From Fusarium oxysporum f. sp. lycopersici 4287 (Eukaryota; Ascomycota; Sordariomycetes; Hypocreales; Nectriaceae), in assembly GCF_000149955.1 (NCBI RefSeq), contig NC_030986.1, forward strand, positions 1,313,148-1,377,147: a stretch of DNA of 64,000 bases, read 5' to 3'. A program made the position numbers and the translations under genes. Below, one piece after another: positions 11,545 to 22,142 of the stretch (the first letter of the stretch is position 1; each line of letters starts with the position of its first letter). The notes beneath the pieces are model-generated. The model had not been told where the DNA came from. It saw only the letters and a program-made list of their open reading frames with translations, and did not search any database.

Positions 11545-13350
11545 TCATGTAGTGTCCCATTGGCCCACGGGGTATTGCGCTACGCCCGTGTGCTGTGTGT
11601 ACGCGATATTGCGAGGCCAGGAACCCTGTGTTCGTATCTGTTGAAGACCAACTGACCCTACGCTGTGTATAGCATCCATGTCGGTTTCGCTGCTTCCCGT
11701 CGTGCGGCTTACTTGTGAATATCCTCCACTGCTGCCATTTCGGCTGTGTTCGTACGTCCGTGGTGTACCGTAGGTGGTGTTGGACCCCCCTGGCGGACTG
11801 ACGCCCATCATGCCATCACCAACAGTCTGAATCTGCAGCCCTCCGAATGAGGATTCGAGATCGTGCGCATACTGATGTACGCAGTGTGGTTCTGAAATGT
11901 CGCAGACTTCGGTCAGAATCTGATAAATGCGCTGTTGCACTTCGATCGCCGGAGGCCGGTCGTATGGATTCATCGCCAGCATACCCGTCACAACGTGGAG
12001 CATGGGGGTTACACCTTTGAGAATATTCGCGCCATCTTTGCTCGATGATGACTTTCGAGATGCATCTTTGGCAAGACCTGACATCCATGCTTCCACCTGT
12101 CCTAGGTTCTTGTGAAAAGACGTATCCAACACTGCACCGCCTCGACCGGCCGTCTTGTGCTTCGCTGATCGAAAGGTCGCAAACTTGCTCGTCGTCCGTT
12201 TGACTAAAAATGATAAAAGCTCCAAAATGATGCAGCCTACTGAGAAGATGTCGGCTTGCTGTCCGCTCAGCTGAGGATTTGGTGCAATGAACATCGCCGT
12301 TGGTGAGCCGCTCGGATCGTATGTTTGCACCATTCCGAAATGTTCATCAGATGGGAATCTGCCGGTCGGGCTCGTCGCCCCTGCAGGCCGAGACCACAGT
12401 TCTGGTGCAGCATAGTCGTACCGTTCGCGATCAAACGACGATTTATCGGTGTGAAGAATCACGTTATCGGGCGTGAGTCGTGTTGAGTCGGAGTAAAAGA
12501 CGTGGTTTTGGTTGGTAAAGAAGATGGTCGAAGGTTTGATGTATCCATGCGATTGATTCTTCCCATGGAAGTCACAGAGTGTGTCGACGAGACACAAGAT
12601 CCAGTTCATGACAAGCTCCCTCCGACGAGCTTTAGCAAGATGCTTGAACTGTGATGGTGTCGTCGCCAGGAATGACTTGAGAGTAAAGTCACCTGCTGGC
12701 GTAAACAAAACGTATCCATATCCATGCTGCGTATACGACGCCCAATACGAGATCATGTGCTCGTTCTGCAGAACCTTGATGCCGTGGACAGCATCGAGAA
12801 AGTCTTGCACGGGCATAGCTCCAGGTCCATTACCCAGCACATATCGTCGTCGATAAAAGACTTCCCCTGGAATATTTGGAAGTCTGACCTTGTCGTTTCC
12901 GTGCGACTTGTGCGTTGGCAAGGAAGGCTTTTCGACCACGTCTAGAGGTACTACTTCGTTGTCCTTATACGCCACATGGTTCCCTCGCTGCAAGGGTTTG
13001 AGAAGGTAATGAAACTGGCGCTGGTAAAACTTCTTTTCGACTTTCTCATCACGAGTTGCTGTTAACAAGAGGCGATCCACGTCTTCGAGGGCAATGGGTA
13101 GCTCAGCGTCATCCCAGCCATCGTCGACAACTCCGAAGATCTGATCAGGCACACCAAGGTCGACGAGAATGAGGAATAAACGAGGTGCATCGTTTCGAAT
13201 GCTCTCCCAGTATGTGCGCTCTGTCAAGTCCTCGCCGCCAAAGGCGACTGGACGATCTAGGCGCTCAATCTCATCCGGGAGGAGCTGGCTGGCGACATAG
13301 GACCGGGTAACGGTAGCTTCAATGCGAGAATCAACCCACCACTGTCCCAT
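11545..13350 (-). CDS. Predicted pseudokinase (protein-kinase-fold protein)
   Basis: An uninterrupted 601-aa protein with a protein-kinase C-lobe but degenerate active-site motifs. The catalytic loop at residues 268-276 reads HGYIKPSTI where active kinases have HRDLKPxNI, so the catalytic Asp is replaced by Tyr and the metal-binding Asn by Thr. The DFG position (about 288-290) reads DST. The structural motifs survive: AAPE at 314-317, and the helix-F region ADIFSVGCIILELL at about 366-379. No clear glycine-rich loop or beta-3 Lys is evident. The N-terminal 170 residues carry no domain I know, and the C-terminal 110 are Ser/Gly/Thr-rich and probably disordered. It is likely a scaffold or allosteric regulator rather than an enzyme. 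It starts at the only sensible Met (MGQWWVDSR). Confidence 0.8.
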   Translation of the reverse strand: MGQWWVDSRIEATVTRSYVASQLLPDEIERLDRPVAFGGEDLTERTYWESIRNDAPRLFLILVDLGVPDQIFGVVDDGWDDAELPIALEDVDRLLLTATRDEKVEKKFYQRQFHYLLKPLQRGNHVAYKDNEVVPLDVVEKPSLPTHKSHGNDKVRLPNIPGEVFYRRRYVLGNGPGAMPVQDFLDAVHGIKVLQNEHMISYWASYTQHGYGYVLFTPAGDFTLKSFLATTPSQFKHLAKARRRELVMNWILCLVDTLCDFHGKNQSHGYIKPSTIFFTNQNHVFYSDSTRLTPDNVILHTDKSSFDRERYDYAAPELWSRPAGATSPTGRFPSDEHFGMVQTYDPSGSPTAMFIAPNPQLSGQQADIFSVGCIILELLSFLVKRTTSKFATFRSAKHKTAGRGGAVLDTSFHKNLGQVEAWMSGLAKDASRKSSSSKDGANILKGVTPMLHVVTGMLAMNPYDRPPAIEVQQRIYQILTEVCDISEPHCVHQYAHDLESSFGGLQIQTVGDGMMGVSPPGGSNTTYGTPRTYEHSRNGSSGGYSQVSRTTGSSETDMDAIHSVGSVGLQQIRTQGSWPRNIAYTQHTGVAQYPVGQWDTT

Positions 13351-13590
13351 TGTCGAATCGGCTCACTTGATGAGATGAAAGGTAGGAGAAGACCCCTTGC
13401 GGTGCGATAGTTGTGGTTTAGACCTGCATCTGTGGTTGTCGATGGAGAAGTTGGGGGCCGATTATATAGCAGTTGATTGAGTCTCTCATGAGGTGACAGA
13501 CACTAGAGTCTATGTCTCGGCGACTACCTAGGTTGACGGTTGAGTTTAAGCAATATGAGTGTTTGATAGGTCAGAATACTCGGCGAGAGG

Positions 13591-13620
13591 GTAGCAGTGG
13601 CAGTGGCAGTGGCAGTAGTA
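13591..13620. repeat. (GGCAGT)n tandem repeat
   Basis: Four to five GCAGTG-type units upstream of the pseudokinase gene. Confidence 0.8.
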
Positions 13621-14193
13621 GTTGCAGTAAGTTATAGTTGCAGTTGACAGACAGACAGACAGTTGACAGGTTGGGAACAGGGGACCTGAGTAGTTTCATA
13701 TGAAAGTATGTATGATTCAGTTGAGTTGAGTTGTGTACTGTATGTGATGTTCAGGGATAAGGGATAAGTATCAGGGTTCGCCTCATGGTTCAAGGCGTGA
13801 CACGGACACGCATGGACATGGCTAGGTCCAGAACAAAGTCCGTAGGATGAACTGAGTGACAAGTGAGTTGCAATTGGATTTCAAGCTGGAGTTGTAGTTG
13901 CAATGAACGTGAGAAAAGGGCGTGGGAGAAAATGGAGGACGGATTGGACTGGCTTGGCTTATCTCTGCAGCCAAAGTGGGATTGCCCGCTCCGTGGCTGC
14001 GGGCTGGCCTGGGCTGGGCGCAGAATGTGATGGCGGCGTGATTGGATTGGTGGAGAAGGGTCAGATAAGGTAGGTCTAGCCTCTAAAGTAAAGTGCAGCA
14101 CCTTTTTTTAGTCCCTGGAGACTTGGGTGACACTTTGAAGATCGAGTTGAAATAGGGCAAATCATCTTGTCAAATTGCAGCAGCATTACAGAG

Positions 14194-14219
14194 TGTGCTG
14201 TGCTGTGCTGTGCTGTGCT
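14194..14219. repeat. (GTGCT)n microsatellite
   Basis: About five tandem 5-bp units in non-coding sequence. Confidence 0.85.
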
Positions 14220-15720
14220 ATGATGTAGTGGCTTGCTGTGTGGCTACACGATTGTCTGATTTCAGATGATCATGAACGTCTTTCAAATATTATCCAACTC
14301 TGTAACTCCTGAGTCTAGCTGTAGCGGGCGTTTTATGTCGCAGAGTAACGGAACCAGCGGGCGTATTACAGCACAACGGGTCGTCGGTCCCGATTCGATT
14401 TATAAGTAGTTTGTAGTTAGTAATTAATCTTGCAGCCAAGGGAAGCAGGGGCTTTGATCCAATGTTTAATTGTCGCGTGCTCATGTTCCAATATCGGATC
14501 CAACGTTGATAGACTAACATTTCAAACAATATCTACATATAATATCAGGCATAATGGCACTTGATCGATTCACATCTCGAGTGTATACCTGCTGAAAATA
14601 CTTCAGAATCGATCCACTCGTCAACGGATCAAGGTGCAGCTTCTGCGGGCGTAGACAAGGCTCAAGTGACATGACGTTTAGGTGTTCTTCCCCGCCAAGC
14701 AGGGTCTATATCCCCACCACCACTGACTGACAACCAACCTAAGGGTACCTACACCTGCAGCACACCAATACCAGCCTCTTCTCATCACTTACAAAGACAG
14801 CACACGCAGAAAGAGACTTCATTAGGCTTGCAAACTTTCCACACTCTCGGGTCATTCCATGAAACCTCACCCGGCCTCGCTTCTTCCGTACTAACGGGCG
14901 CAATGTCATTTCCGTCACCGAAGGAGAACCAGGGCTGAAACATTCATTCCTGTGCCATACAGTCATGCTATATTGTACCGTCTACTCTCTTCTCAACAAC
15001 TCCTCAGACTCAACAATAAGTAGAGGCAACAGTCTCGCCCCGTATAGAGCATGATGGACCATTCCTAGCCTTTACCGGCGTATCCAAGCGACAAACAATC
15101 CCATGTGGCCAACGGCCGTACAACAACCTAAATAGCGCCCGCAGAGCTGCACAAGGCCTCTTCCATCTTTCCAGCTCATGATGCGCTGCGGTTCTCTATA
15201 CCCGGCCGCTCAACCCGACCTATCCAGAGCTGTCAACGGTATTAAACTGTCTAAAGCCCGGTTAGCCAGGGGTCAATCGCTCGATCCCCTTTCTCATCCT
15301 ATAGGATTTCGCTTTCCCTCAAGGCGTATTGCATGTTTCATGCATTTGTAAGCTTAGAAGTTGTTTTCGCTTAGATTGTCACGCAAGTTAACTGGTAGGC
15401 TATAACAGGCTCGACTGAATGGTTTGCCTATAAGAGATATTATGGATCGGTACTCTTCCGACACACTTGACAAGAGTCAAGAAGCCTGTCAGATAGAATC
15501 GGCATATTTTCCATTGGCTATTCTTAGAACTCCATGAGTTGAATACCGTATTCTCATTCAGCCAGAAGGTTCCTCAGGATCACTTCCCCAGGTCACCGCT
15601 TGTGCTGACTCTATATTAATGCTCCAATAAACGTGCATCATCTAATTTCACATTATTATGTTTAATCCCGTCCAAACTTTACACTCTTCGTATTCATCAA
15701 AACTGACGCCAGCGTCAAGT

Positions 15721-16860
15721 TCACTCAAGCTTTTGTCCCTCTCTCCCCACAAACGTCTTCATCCCACGGTCCACACCCGCTGCCCATCGCGCAATAGTTT
15801 GCACTCCTACAGGCAACACGTTAAGCCAGTCAACCCAACGGGCGTATAGTGGCATAGCAACTGTAGCACCCTTCCCACTATCAATGGCAGCTACAATCTC
15901 CTTGGCAACATCCACGGGCTCAACAACCGGCGCGATGAAGGAGTTGGGTGTCTGGACCCCATAGAAGAGCGGCGTGCTCACTTGACCAGGTGTAACCAAC
16001 ACTGTTCGGATCTCGGGATGGCTCTCACGTAGTTCGGCTGTCAGAGAGCGGTGCATGGCTGTGAGACCGGCCTTTGCAGCAGCGTAGTCGGTCAGCTGTG
16101 CGGCACCAACCGTACCAATGACAGAGGAGACGTTGACGATGGTACCGCCCCTTCCACCGCGAATGATGGCAGGTAAGAAAGTCTTGAGGCAGTAGAATGG
16201 TCCGAGAAGGTTAGTCGTAAGACTCTTGTCAATCTCATCTAGCGACAGATCCAAGAGAGTCTTCCCAATAACAATAGCCGCGTTGTTGATGAGCACAGTT
16301 GGTGTGCCGAGCTGGTATTTCATTAGTAACGAATCCCATGGTCTCAGAAGCACGAAACCTACATCCTTCTCAATCTCAAGCGCAACCTTTGCAACCTGAT
16401 CCTTGTCGCCAACATCACACTTGTAATACGTGACGCCTCTCGCCTCAGTATTCTCCATCTCGTTCACATCCAGCACAGCCACTGTCGCGCCGCGCATGCC
16501 ATAAACCTCAGCAACGAGCAGACCCATCCCACTTGCACCTCCAGTAATGACAATGACCTCCTCGCTGAGGTCAACCTCACGCGGGATCCCGTGAGCAATG
16601 CGCTGGTTGACCACGTTGGCCATCCAGAATAGTGTCACAATGGTAGCCCACGCAATAGAGGCTACCATAGGCGGCGCTTCCCATTTCACTGTCTGCGCAC
16701 GGAAGCATAGCGGTATGATCCAGCAGACGAAGGGGTGAAGAAGTGTTGTGTTGAGGACCTTAAGGAAGAGGTCAATAGAGAGTGGCGCAAACCACGACTC
16801 TCGCTGAGGGGGCCGGGGGTATTGTGTGGGCATGATGTATGGGTGATGAGGGTGATACAC
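15721..16860 (-). CDS. Membrane-associated short-chain dehydrogenase/reductase
   Basis: NAD(P)-dependent oxidoreductase of the classical SDR family, similar in layout to lipid or retinol-type SDRs (RDH10/DHRS-like). It has 362 aa in exons 16860-16363 and 16311-15721. The 51-nt intron (GTAGGT donor, CTAAT branch, CAG acceptor) is a multiple of three without a stop; read through, it would insert 17 residues before the conserved NNAA. Residues 30-85 hold one or two hydrophobic segments that should anchor the protein in the ER membrane. The cofactor motif TGGASGMG is at 106-113, NNAA at 175-178, the catalytic Ser near 228, Tyr 242 and Lys 246 (YAAAK). Substrate unknown. A second in-frame Met at 16833 is an equally possible start. 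Confidence 0.85.
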   Translation of the reverse strand: MYHPHHPYIMPTQYPRPPQRESWFAPLSIDLFLKVLNTTLLHPFVCWIIPLCFRAQTVKWEAPPMVASIAWATIVTLFWMANVVNQRIAHGIPREVDLSEEVIVITGGASGMGLLVAEVYGMRGATVAVLDVNEMENTEARGVTYYKCDVGDKDQVAKVALEIEKDVGFVLLRPWDSLLMKYQLGTPTVLINNAAIVIGKTLLDLSLDEIDKSLTTNLLGPFYCLKTFLPAIIRGGRGGTIVNVSSVIGTVGAAQLTDYAAAKAGLTAMHRSLTAELRESHPEIRTVLVTPGQVSTPLFYGVQTPNSFIAPVVEPVDVAKEIVAAIDSGKGATVAMPLYARWVDWLNVLPVGVQTIARWAAGVDRGMKTFVGREGQKLE

Positions 16861-17367
16861 AAGTAAAAATTAGGTGAGTATTGTATATCTGCGAAAGAAT
16901 TGAATGAGTGCAGAGTTCAAGATGAACCATTTATGAGAGAAACGAAAAGGCCAGAAAGTGGTCAAGTTAGCCAAGGCTCGATAAACGTTAGCATGTGGCA
17001 GTGAAACCCATCTCTAACTTAAGCGCCCAGCTTGCTACAAAAGACAATTACCCCTGTCACCATGAGCCCACCTCGCAGAGGCTCTCAAACGAGAACCTCC
17101 ATTGACAAGGAGCAAATTCAGCAAAGTGTGATGAACCAGTTCATTGGTAGAAACACTCCTGATACGTTGTTTATATGATTAGATTTATACTGATTGTTTG
17201 TACACCTGAATTTCTTCTACCCAATACCATGCAAGGCTGCGTCATGATATACATTTCCAACATGCATAATTCATTTCAATAGTAGAGTAAGTTTACAACT
17301 ATAGTACAATGCACCAGCGCCGGTCTATATGCAAAGCCTCATCATGACATCGTACATTCGCCATTTT
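16861..17367. other. Intergenic
   Basis: SDR upstream region and the 3' flank of the Rrg9 gene. No other feature is seen. Confidence 0.45.
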
Positions 17368-18405
17368 TTAAGATCTTCCTCGTCCAGTTCGAGAAACTGA
17401 CCGTGGAGTATACTCGCCAGTTCGAGGAATGCGAGACCGAGGAGTATAAGTACGTGGACGAGGGGTATAATCACCCCTAATCTCCATGTCGTCCCGCTCC
17501 TCTCTCACACGGTTTCGCTCAACCGCCTCTTTCTTCCAATCATGGTAGCTAGGATCTCGTGTGATACCCTCACGTCGCCACTTCTGCGGCGGCTTAACAC
17601 CCAGCGCAGCCTTCTGCTCCCAGACATCCTTTCCACGGCGCAGCCATCGCGCATTCCGCTTCTCCTCCTCCTCAGGATTAGCCTGCCACTTGCTCCTCAG
17701 AATACGACGGATAGCCTCGGGTGATACTTCGAATTTGTTCGACAGGGCTTCGGTGGTGTAAACATCGGGAAACTGGGCGTTGAGAGCCCGGATACCAGCC
17801 AGAGCATCAGGAGAAAGACGCTTTCGAGGACGCCAGCCTTCTGGAAATTTCTCCTTCAGAGCCGCTTTTTGGATTTTCCAGTAACTCTCTTTTGGTTGTG
17901 GTTGTAACGAAGAAGGACCCTTCATTCGTCGATTGGGATTGCCATTGTACTCGTTCGCCTCGTTATCGTCTTCTAGTTGCTGTCTCACGCTCTGGTTTCG
18001 GCGGTAATTCAAGGTCGTAAAATCTTCTGGCTCTTCTCTCCTCCTCCTCCTCCGAGGCTTTTGAGCCTCGTTATTGGTGCCTGGTTGTGCTTTCCATGGT
18101 ATTGACTCTGGACTTTCGTCTGTGGCGAAAGTGTCGTCGTTTTTCACAGCCCGGTTTTCATCTTCCGACCGAATGTGAGAGAAAGGGTCGTCATCTCTTG
18201 CGGCTTGTCCGGAAGCATCTTGCAGAGCTTTTGAAAAATGCAAAGATCGGGCCTGTCGCGCCAAGGCAAAATTATTCTGGTACAACGCTGGTCGAGTGCG
18301 AATCGGCAGACGGAGAAGAGAAGGTGATGCGTCGACTTTGTGAACTTGAGATAGGCCTTGTACGAATATTTTCAGGGGCGTGGCTCGACATGTGCAGCTC
18401 ATCAT
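17368..18405 (-). CDS. RRG9: Required for respiratory growth protein 9 (neugrin family), mitochondrial
   Basis: Homologue of yeast Rrg9, a mitochondrial protein needed for maintenance or expression of mtDNA. The start at 18405 gives 345 aa in a single exon; an in-frame Met at 18459 would add 18 residues. The N-terminus is basic and Ser/Leu-rich with RSLHFS near residue 55, typical of a matrix-targeting presequence. The family core lies in the middle: a WKIQKAALKEKFPEGW block followed by RPRKRLSPDALAGIRAL and a helix-turn-helix-like segment (TTEALSNKFEVSPEAIRRIL). The Arg-rich C-terminus has short YTPRS/TYTPR repeats. Identity rests on the core block, which I recognise from the family. Confidence 0.8.
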   Translation of the reverse strand: MMSCTCRATPLKIFVQGLSQVHKVDASPSLLRLPIRTRPALYQNNFALARQARSLHFSKALQDASGQAARDDDPFSHIRSEDENRAVKNDDTFATDESPESIPWKAQPGTNNEAQKPRRRRRREEPEDFTTLNYRRNQSVRQQLEDDNEANEYNGNPNRRMKGPSSLQPQPKESYWKIQKAALKEKFPEGWRPRKRLSPDALAGIRALNAQFPDVYTTEALSNKFEVSPEAIRRILRSKWQANPEEEEKRNARWLRRGKDVWEQKAALGVKPPQKWRREGITRDPSYHDWKKEAVERNRVREERDDMEIRGDYTPRPRTYTPRSRIPRTGEYTPRSVSRTGRGRS

Positions 18406-20175
18406 GATAAGTTGGATCGGCCAGTGCGATCCCAAGAGTGACAAGAAAATGTGAACCAAATTTGGTCAACGGAAAGAGGCTTCATGATGGGAGCAAGGGT
18501 CCGGAAGTGGGGCCGAAGATTGCGGGCTTGACTCGATTTGGTGTGACGGATTTACGTTGGTCCGCGTCTCCAAACCTCTCTCTTGCAACATGATTGTTTC
18601 ATGATTTCAGGATACGTTAAAAATGTTGGCATTGGAGTTCAGATATTATGGATATGTCATCTAAGAACATTTTTGGTACTCAACTCATGATCACTAGTGA
18701 TCGAAAACAGTGTGATTCGGATCTACCACACCAGCAAGAGAATGAAGTGTCCCACTTACACTCCAAGCGTCAGTGTAATGCTGCATCAACATTGTTTATA
18801 GGAGGCATCATGTGAGTCCAGATATTTCTCTGTACCAAGGAGCGCATTAGTCTTTTCTAGCGATAAATTGAAATGGCACATACCTTACTGTCCTGCTTTT
18901 CCATGGCTACTTGATATGATGCTCAAGGCTGCCATCTCATTGCTTTCTCTCAGCTATAAGTCATATGATACATTGCAGATCTTCCTTCATTTCCTTCGAA
19001 ATCCCATAGTCTTCAGTATCGGGTTTATCGATGAACCCAATTGTGTATCACATGCATCCTAACTATTCTGCAATACTACCCAAACTACCATTGTGATGTC
19101 GTTGTCATTGATCCCCCCTCACGACTCGAATTCCCATTCTAGGGACGCTAAAAAGGAAACCATCCTCCATTCGTGGTATTGGTGTGCTGCATAAAGTCTC
19201 GCCGCTTCATCCTCGGAGTCACTCCTCCTCACTTTATGATGCGTTGTTGTATGCATCTTACAAGTCGAGATACTTTCGTTTGCTCGTGTCGATACAAGTG
19301 ACGAATAATGGAAACCGTTGCTCGAGCCACGCTGTCAAACATGCCCCATCCGTGCATTCAACTATTACCCTTCCTCGAGTATATCAATGGCATTTGCCAT
19401 TGGCTACACAAGAATCTGTCTAGCTTGCTAAGTAACGGGATGACAAAGAGGCGAGCCTCTAGTGTCTTTGGTCGTGCATCGAACGCCCAGGAACTAGGCT
19501 TCGTTATCAACTTTGTTAGTCTTGTGCCCACTTCAGACTTGATGAAGCCTTGACTTTGCTGAAGTAGCTATGACTGCTAATGTCAACGCAATGTCATTAT
19601 GAGACATCTCTCATCAACAACGATGGAACATGACGGGGGCCGGGGCTTCTTCTGGGTGAAGTGAAGCTAGCATGTTCTCTGAACCATTACAGACTCGTCT
19701 TGGCTAAGGCATGCATGTGCATGTGTTATTCCCCGCTCCCATTTTACCCATTTTGCTTGTTTTCTGCATATCATTGGGCTTCTTTGTTCTCCCTACCGTG
19801 CCAACGACATGTTCGTTGGAGTAAAAGCCGAGCCGATCATCCTTAGTGCCCCTATGTTCAATCTGAGATGGAGTGTAGGTTGATGTGGCAGAAACTATCC
19901 CTCATCATGTGCTGCTATCCGGTATATCGTCCTCGTCATGGAAGAATTCCAATGGTGTTTTAATGCTATATATCAGCGCTGGCACCACCGCAGCCTGTGC
20001 AGGAGTACCGTAGAGGCCTTTCGAAGCATCATGAGCTGTGGTGCATCAAATCAAAAGCTCAATTTCGTTGAGGATTGAAACTCAACAACAACTTCATCTC
20101 GTAACTTATAATCGAATTAAGTATATTCTTGACTCTTGGTTTATGAAAATCTACTCCAGACTTTGTTTATGATCC
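18406..20175. other. Intergenic, divergent upstream regions
   Basis: About 1.8 kb between divergent genes. Nothing is seen that I can support as a gene. Confidence 0.45.
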
Positions 20176-21770
20176 ATGACACGTCTAACCATGGACTGCC
20201 GCTACCCATCGTACTTCAAAGACAGCAGAATCATCGGTGGCCATAGATTCAAATGGACTTCCGGACATAAGACTACCGAGGAACTTGACCACTACCTTTA
20301 TTCATACGACAAGTTGGCCACAGATGCTCTCGATCGGCTAGACCTCATCTCCCCACCTACGACAAAGGGATGGAAGTGTCCTCATGGTTCTGGCCCGGGC
20401 CAGAGAGACATTTACGAATTACTCAAGAAACATGCCAATGGCGATGAAATCTTGGGTCAATTATGGGAAGAAGTCTCTACGGTCCCCGAATGGGTTGACT
20501 GGGATCAGATTCAGCGTGGGCAACAGGTCGTGTATCAGTTCAGTGGACAGATTCTCTTTGGTGTAAGTCGTGACCTCTATGAAGAAGCGGATTTACTAAC
20601 GGTTCACAAGCTCATGTACAAGTCGTTGTTGGGCGGAATGGGGGCATATCGAATTGTCGAAACTCTTTCTCGAACTGGTGGTTTCGGCATCAATGTCACT
20701 AGACGACGACTTCTTGAAACACTCCAGCATTTCATGGAGGTCGTTGACGATCTCGATGCAATAAAGCCTGGGGGAAGAGGCTATATTTCTTCTGTACGAG
20801 TGCGCCTCTTACATGCTTCAGTTCGAAAACGGCTTATGCAACTTGAGCATCAAAACCCGGGATACTTCGACATGGAGAAATGGGGAGTTCCTATCAACGA
20901 CTTACATACAATCGCCACTATTTCAGCGTATTCCGCTGCCATTGTCTATATGGCTCTTCCCCGTCAGGGTATATACTTATCCAAGCAACAAACTGGAGAC
21001 TATCTCGCTCTATGGCGTTATGTTGGATATCTGCTTGGAACGCCTGTGGACTGGATGGCCACACCACAACAAGCCAAAGCCATGTTGGAGTCCATAGCAG
21101 TATCTGAAGTGGCTCCATCAGCGAATTCCCAAATCCTCGCGAACAACATTCTCACAGCAGAAGCTCGAGCTCCGCCACTGAATATGCCACGCGAGGTACT
21201 CGCCGCGCACGCATACAGACTCAACGGCGATGAATTCGCAAGCGCACTCGGTATCGAAAAGCCCGACTTGCGATCCCGGCTTGTCGTATGGATGCAATGC
21301 ACTATTCTCTTTTTCATAAGCTATAGCTACCCCTGGATGCCAGCTTACATGCAGAAGCGACAAGAACAAGTACGTATTCATCACTTACCCCCCTATATCC
21401 ACGGTAATACGAACCCGAGAACCTTGTGGCTGACGCCGTGTCACAGAGATTCAAAGACTTTGCGTATTTCATGATCCACAATCATAAAGCGGGCGGTCTC
21501 GGTGAATCGAGCACTTTTGAGTTCCAGTATCTCCCGCGCCTCGGTATGCTCACTGAACTAGGCGTGCGCAAGGACCTTGAGGCAGAAAGGACAACGTCAG
21601 CGGACTTCTCCAAGAGTATGACCATCTCGAGGAGGGCAGTGCTCTTAGTCGGCACGATTCTTGGAGCTATTGCGGCGGTGAGCCTCGTCAGACTCGTGGG
21701 CGTATCGAATATACCGCGCCATTTACTCTCGGCCGTCTTGGCGCAGCAAAGCCTTGTCTGGGCTGATTAG
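20176..21770 (+). CDS. mpaB/rubber-oxygenase-type protein (DUF2236)
   Basis: 489-aa protein of the family that includes ER-bound oxygenase MpaB' and latex-clearing protein, in which a haem-type centre is reported for bacterial members. The exons are 20176-20562, 20611-21369 and 21447-21770. Intron 1 (48 nt, GTAAGT...CTAAC...CACAAG) is in frame and without a stop, but removal restores the conserved run ILFGLMYKSLLGGMGAYR. Intron 2 is 77 nt with a GTACGT donor. The family pattern is visible as SSVRVRLLHASVR, the YLALWRYVGYLLGTP segment, and conserved His residues in the helical core. Residues about 440-470 (AVLLVGTILGAIAAVSLVRL) form a C-terminal membrane helix. Substrate unknown. Met 6 (20191) is an alternative start. 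Confidence 0.8.
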
Positions 21771-22142
21771 TATTGTGTTTTGATCACTTCCTGGGAAAGG
21801 TCGTCAATAAGTCAAATCATCTGGGCGAGGTTGAAAACAATATGTGTGGTATCATTCTGATTTCAGAACTGGTATTAAGCCACTAGCTATCTTATACAGT
21901 TGCGCCAATAGGTAGAAGCCAACGATGCGTGGCACATTTACCGCCATTTCCGTGATAGTAACCCCAAAAGACATATTTTACCAACTCCTACAACACATGC
22001 TGAAGAGGATGTAATGCTCCATTGTAAACCTAGGTAGACAGACCGCTCAATCGTGCCATCACCGATCCCCAGTTACCGTTATCCGTACCCATAACGCCAG
22101 AATAAATCACAAGATGGTTGAAAGTGTTCGACTGCAACAAGC
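21771..22142. other. Intergenic, convergent 3' flanks
   Basis: No feature is seen; it lies between convergent genes. Confidence 0.45.

Larger units (their letters stand above)
13351..15720. other. Long upstream region of the pseudokinase gene
   Basis: About 2.4 kb with no supportable gene. It holds several microsatellites (GGCAGT at 13591-13620, GACA at about 13648-13662, GTGCT at 14194-14219). Confidence 0.5.
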
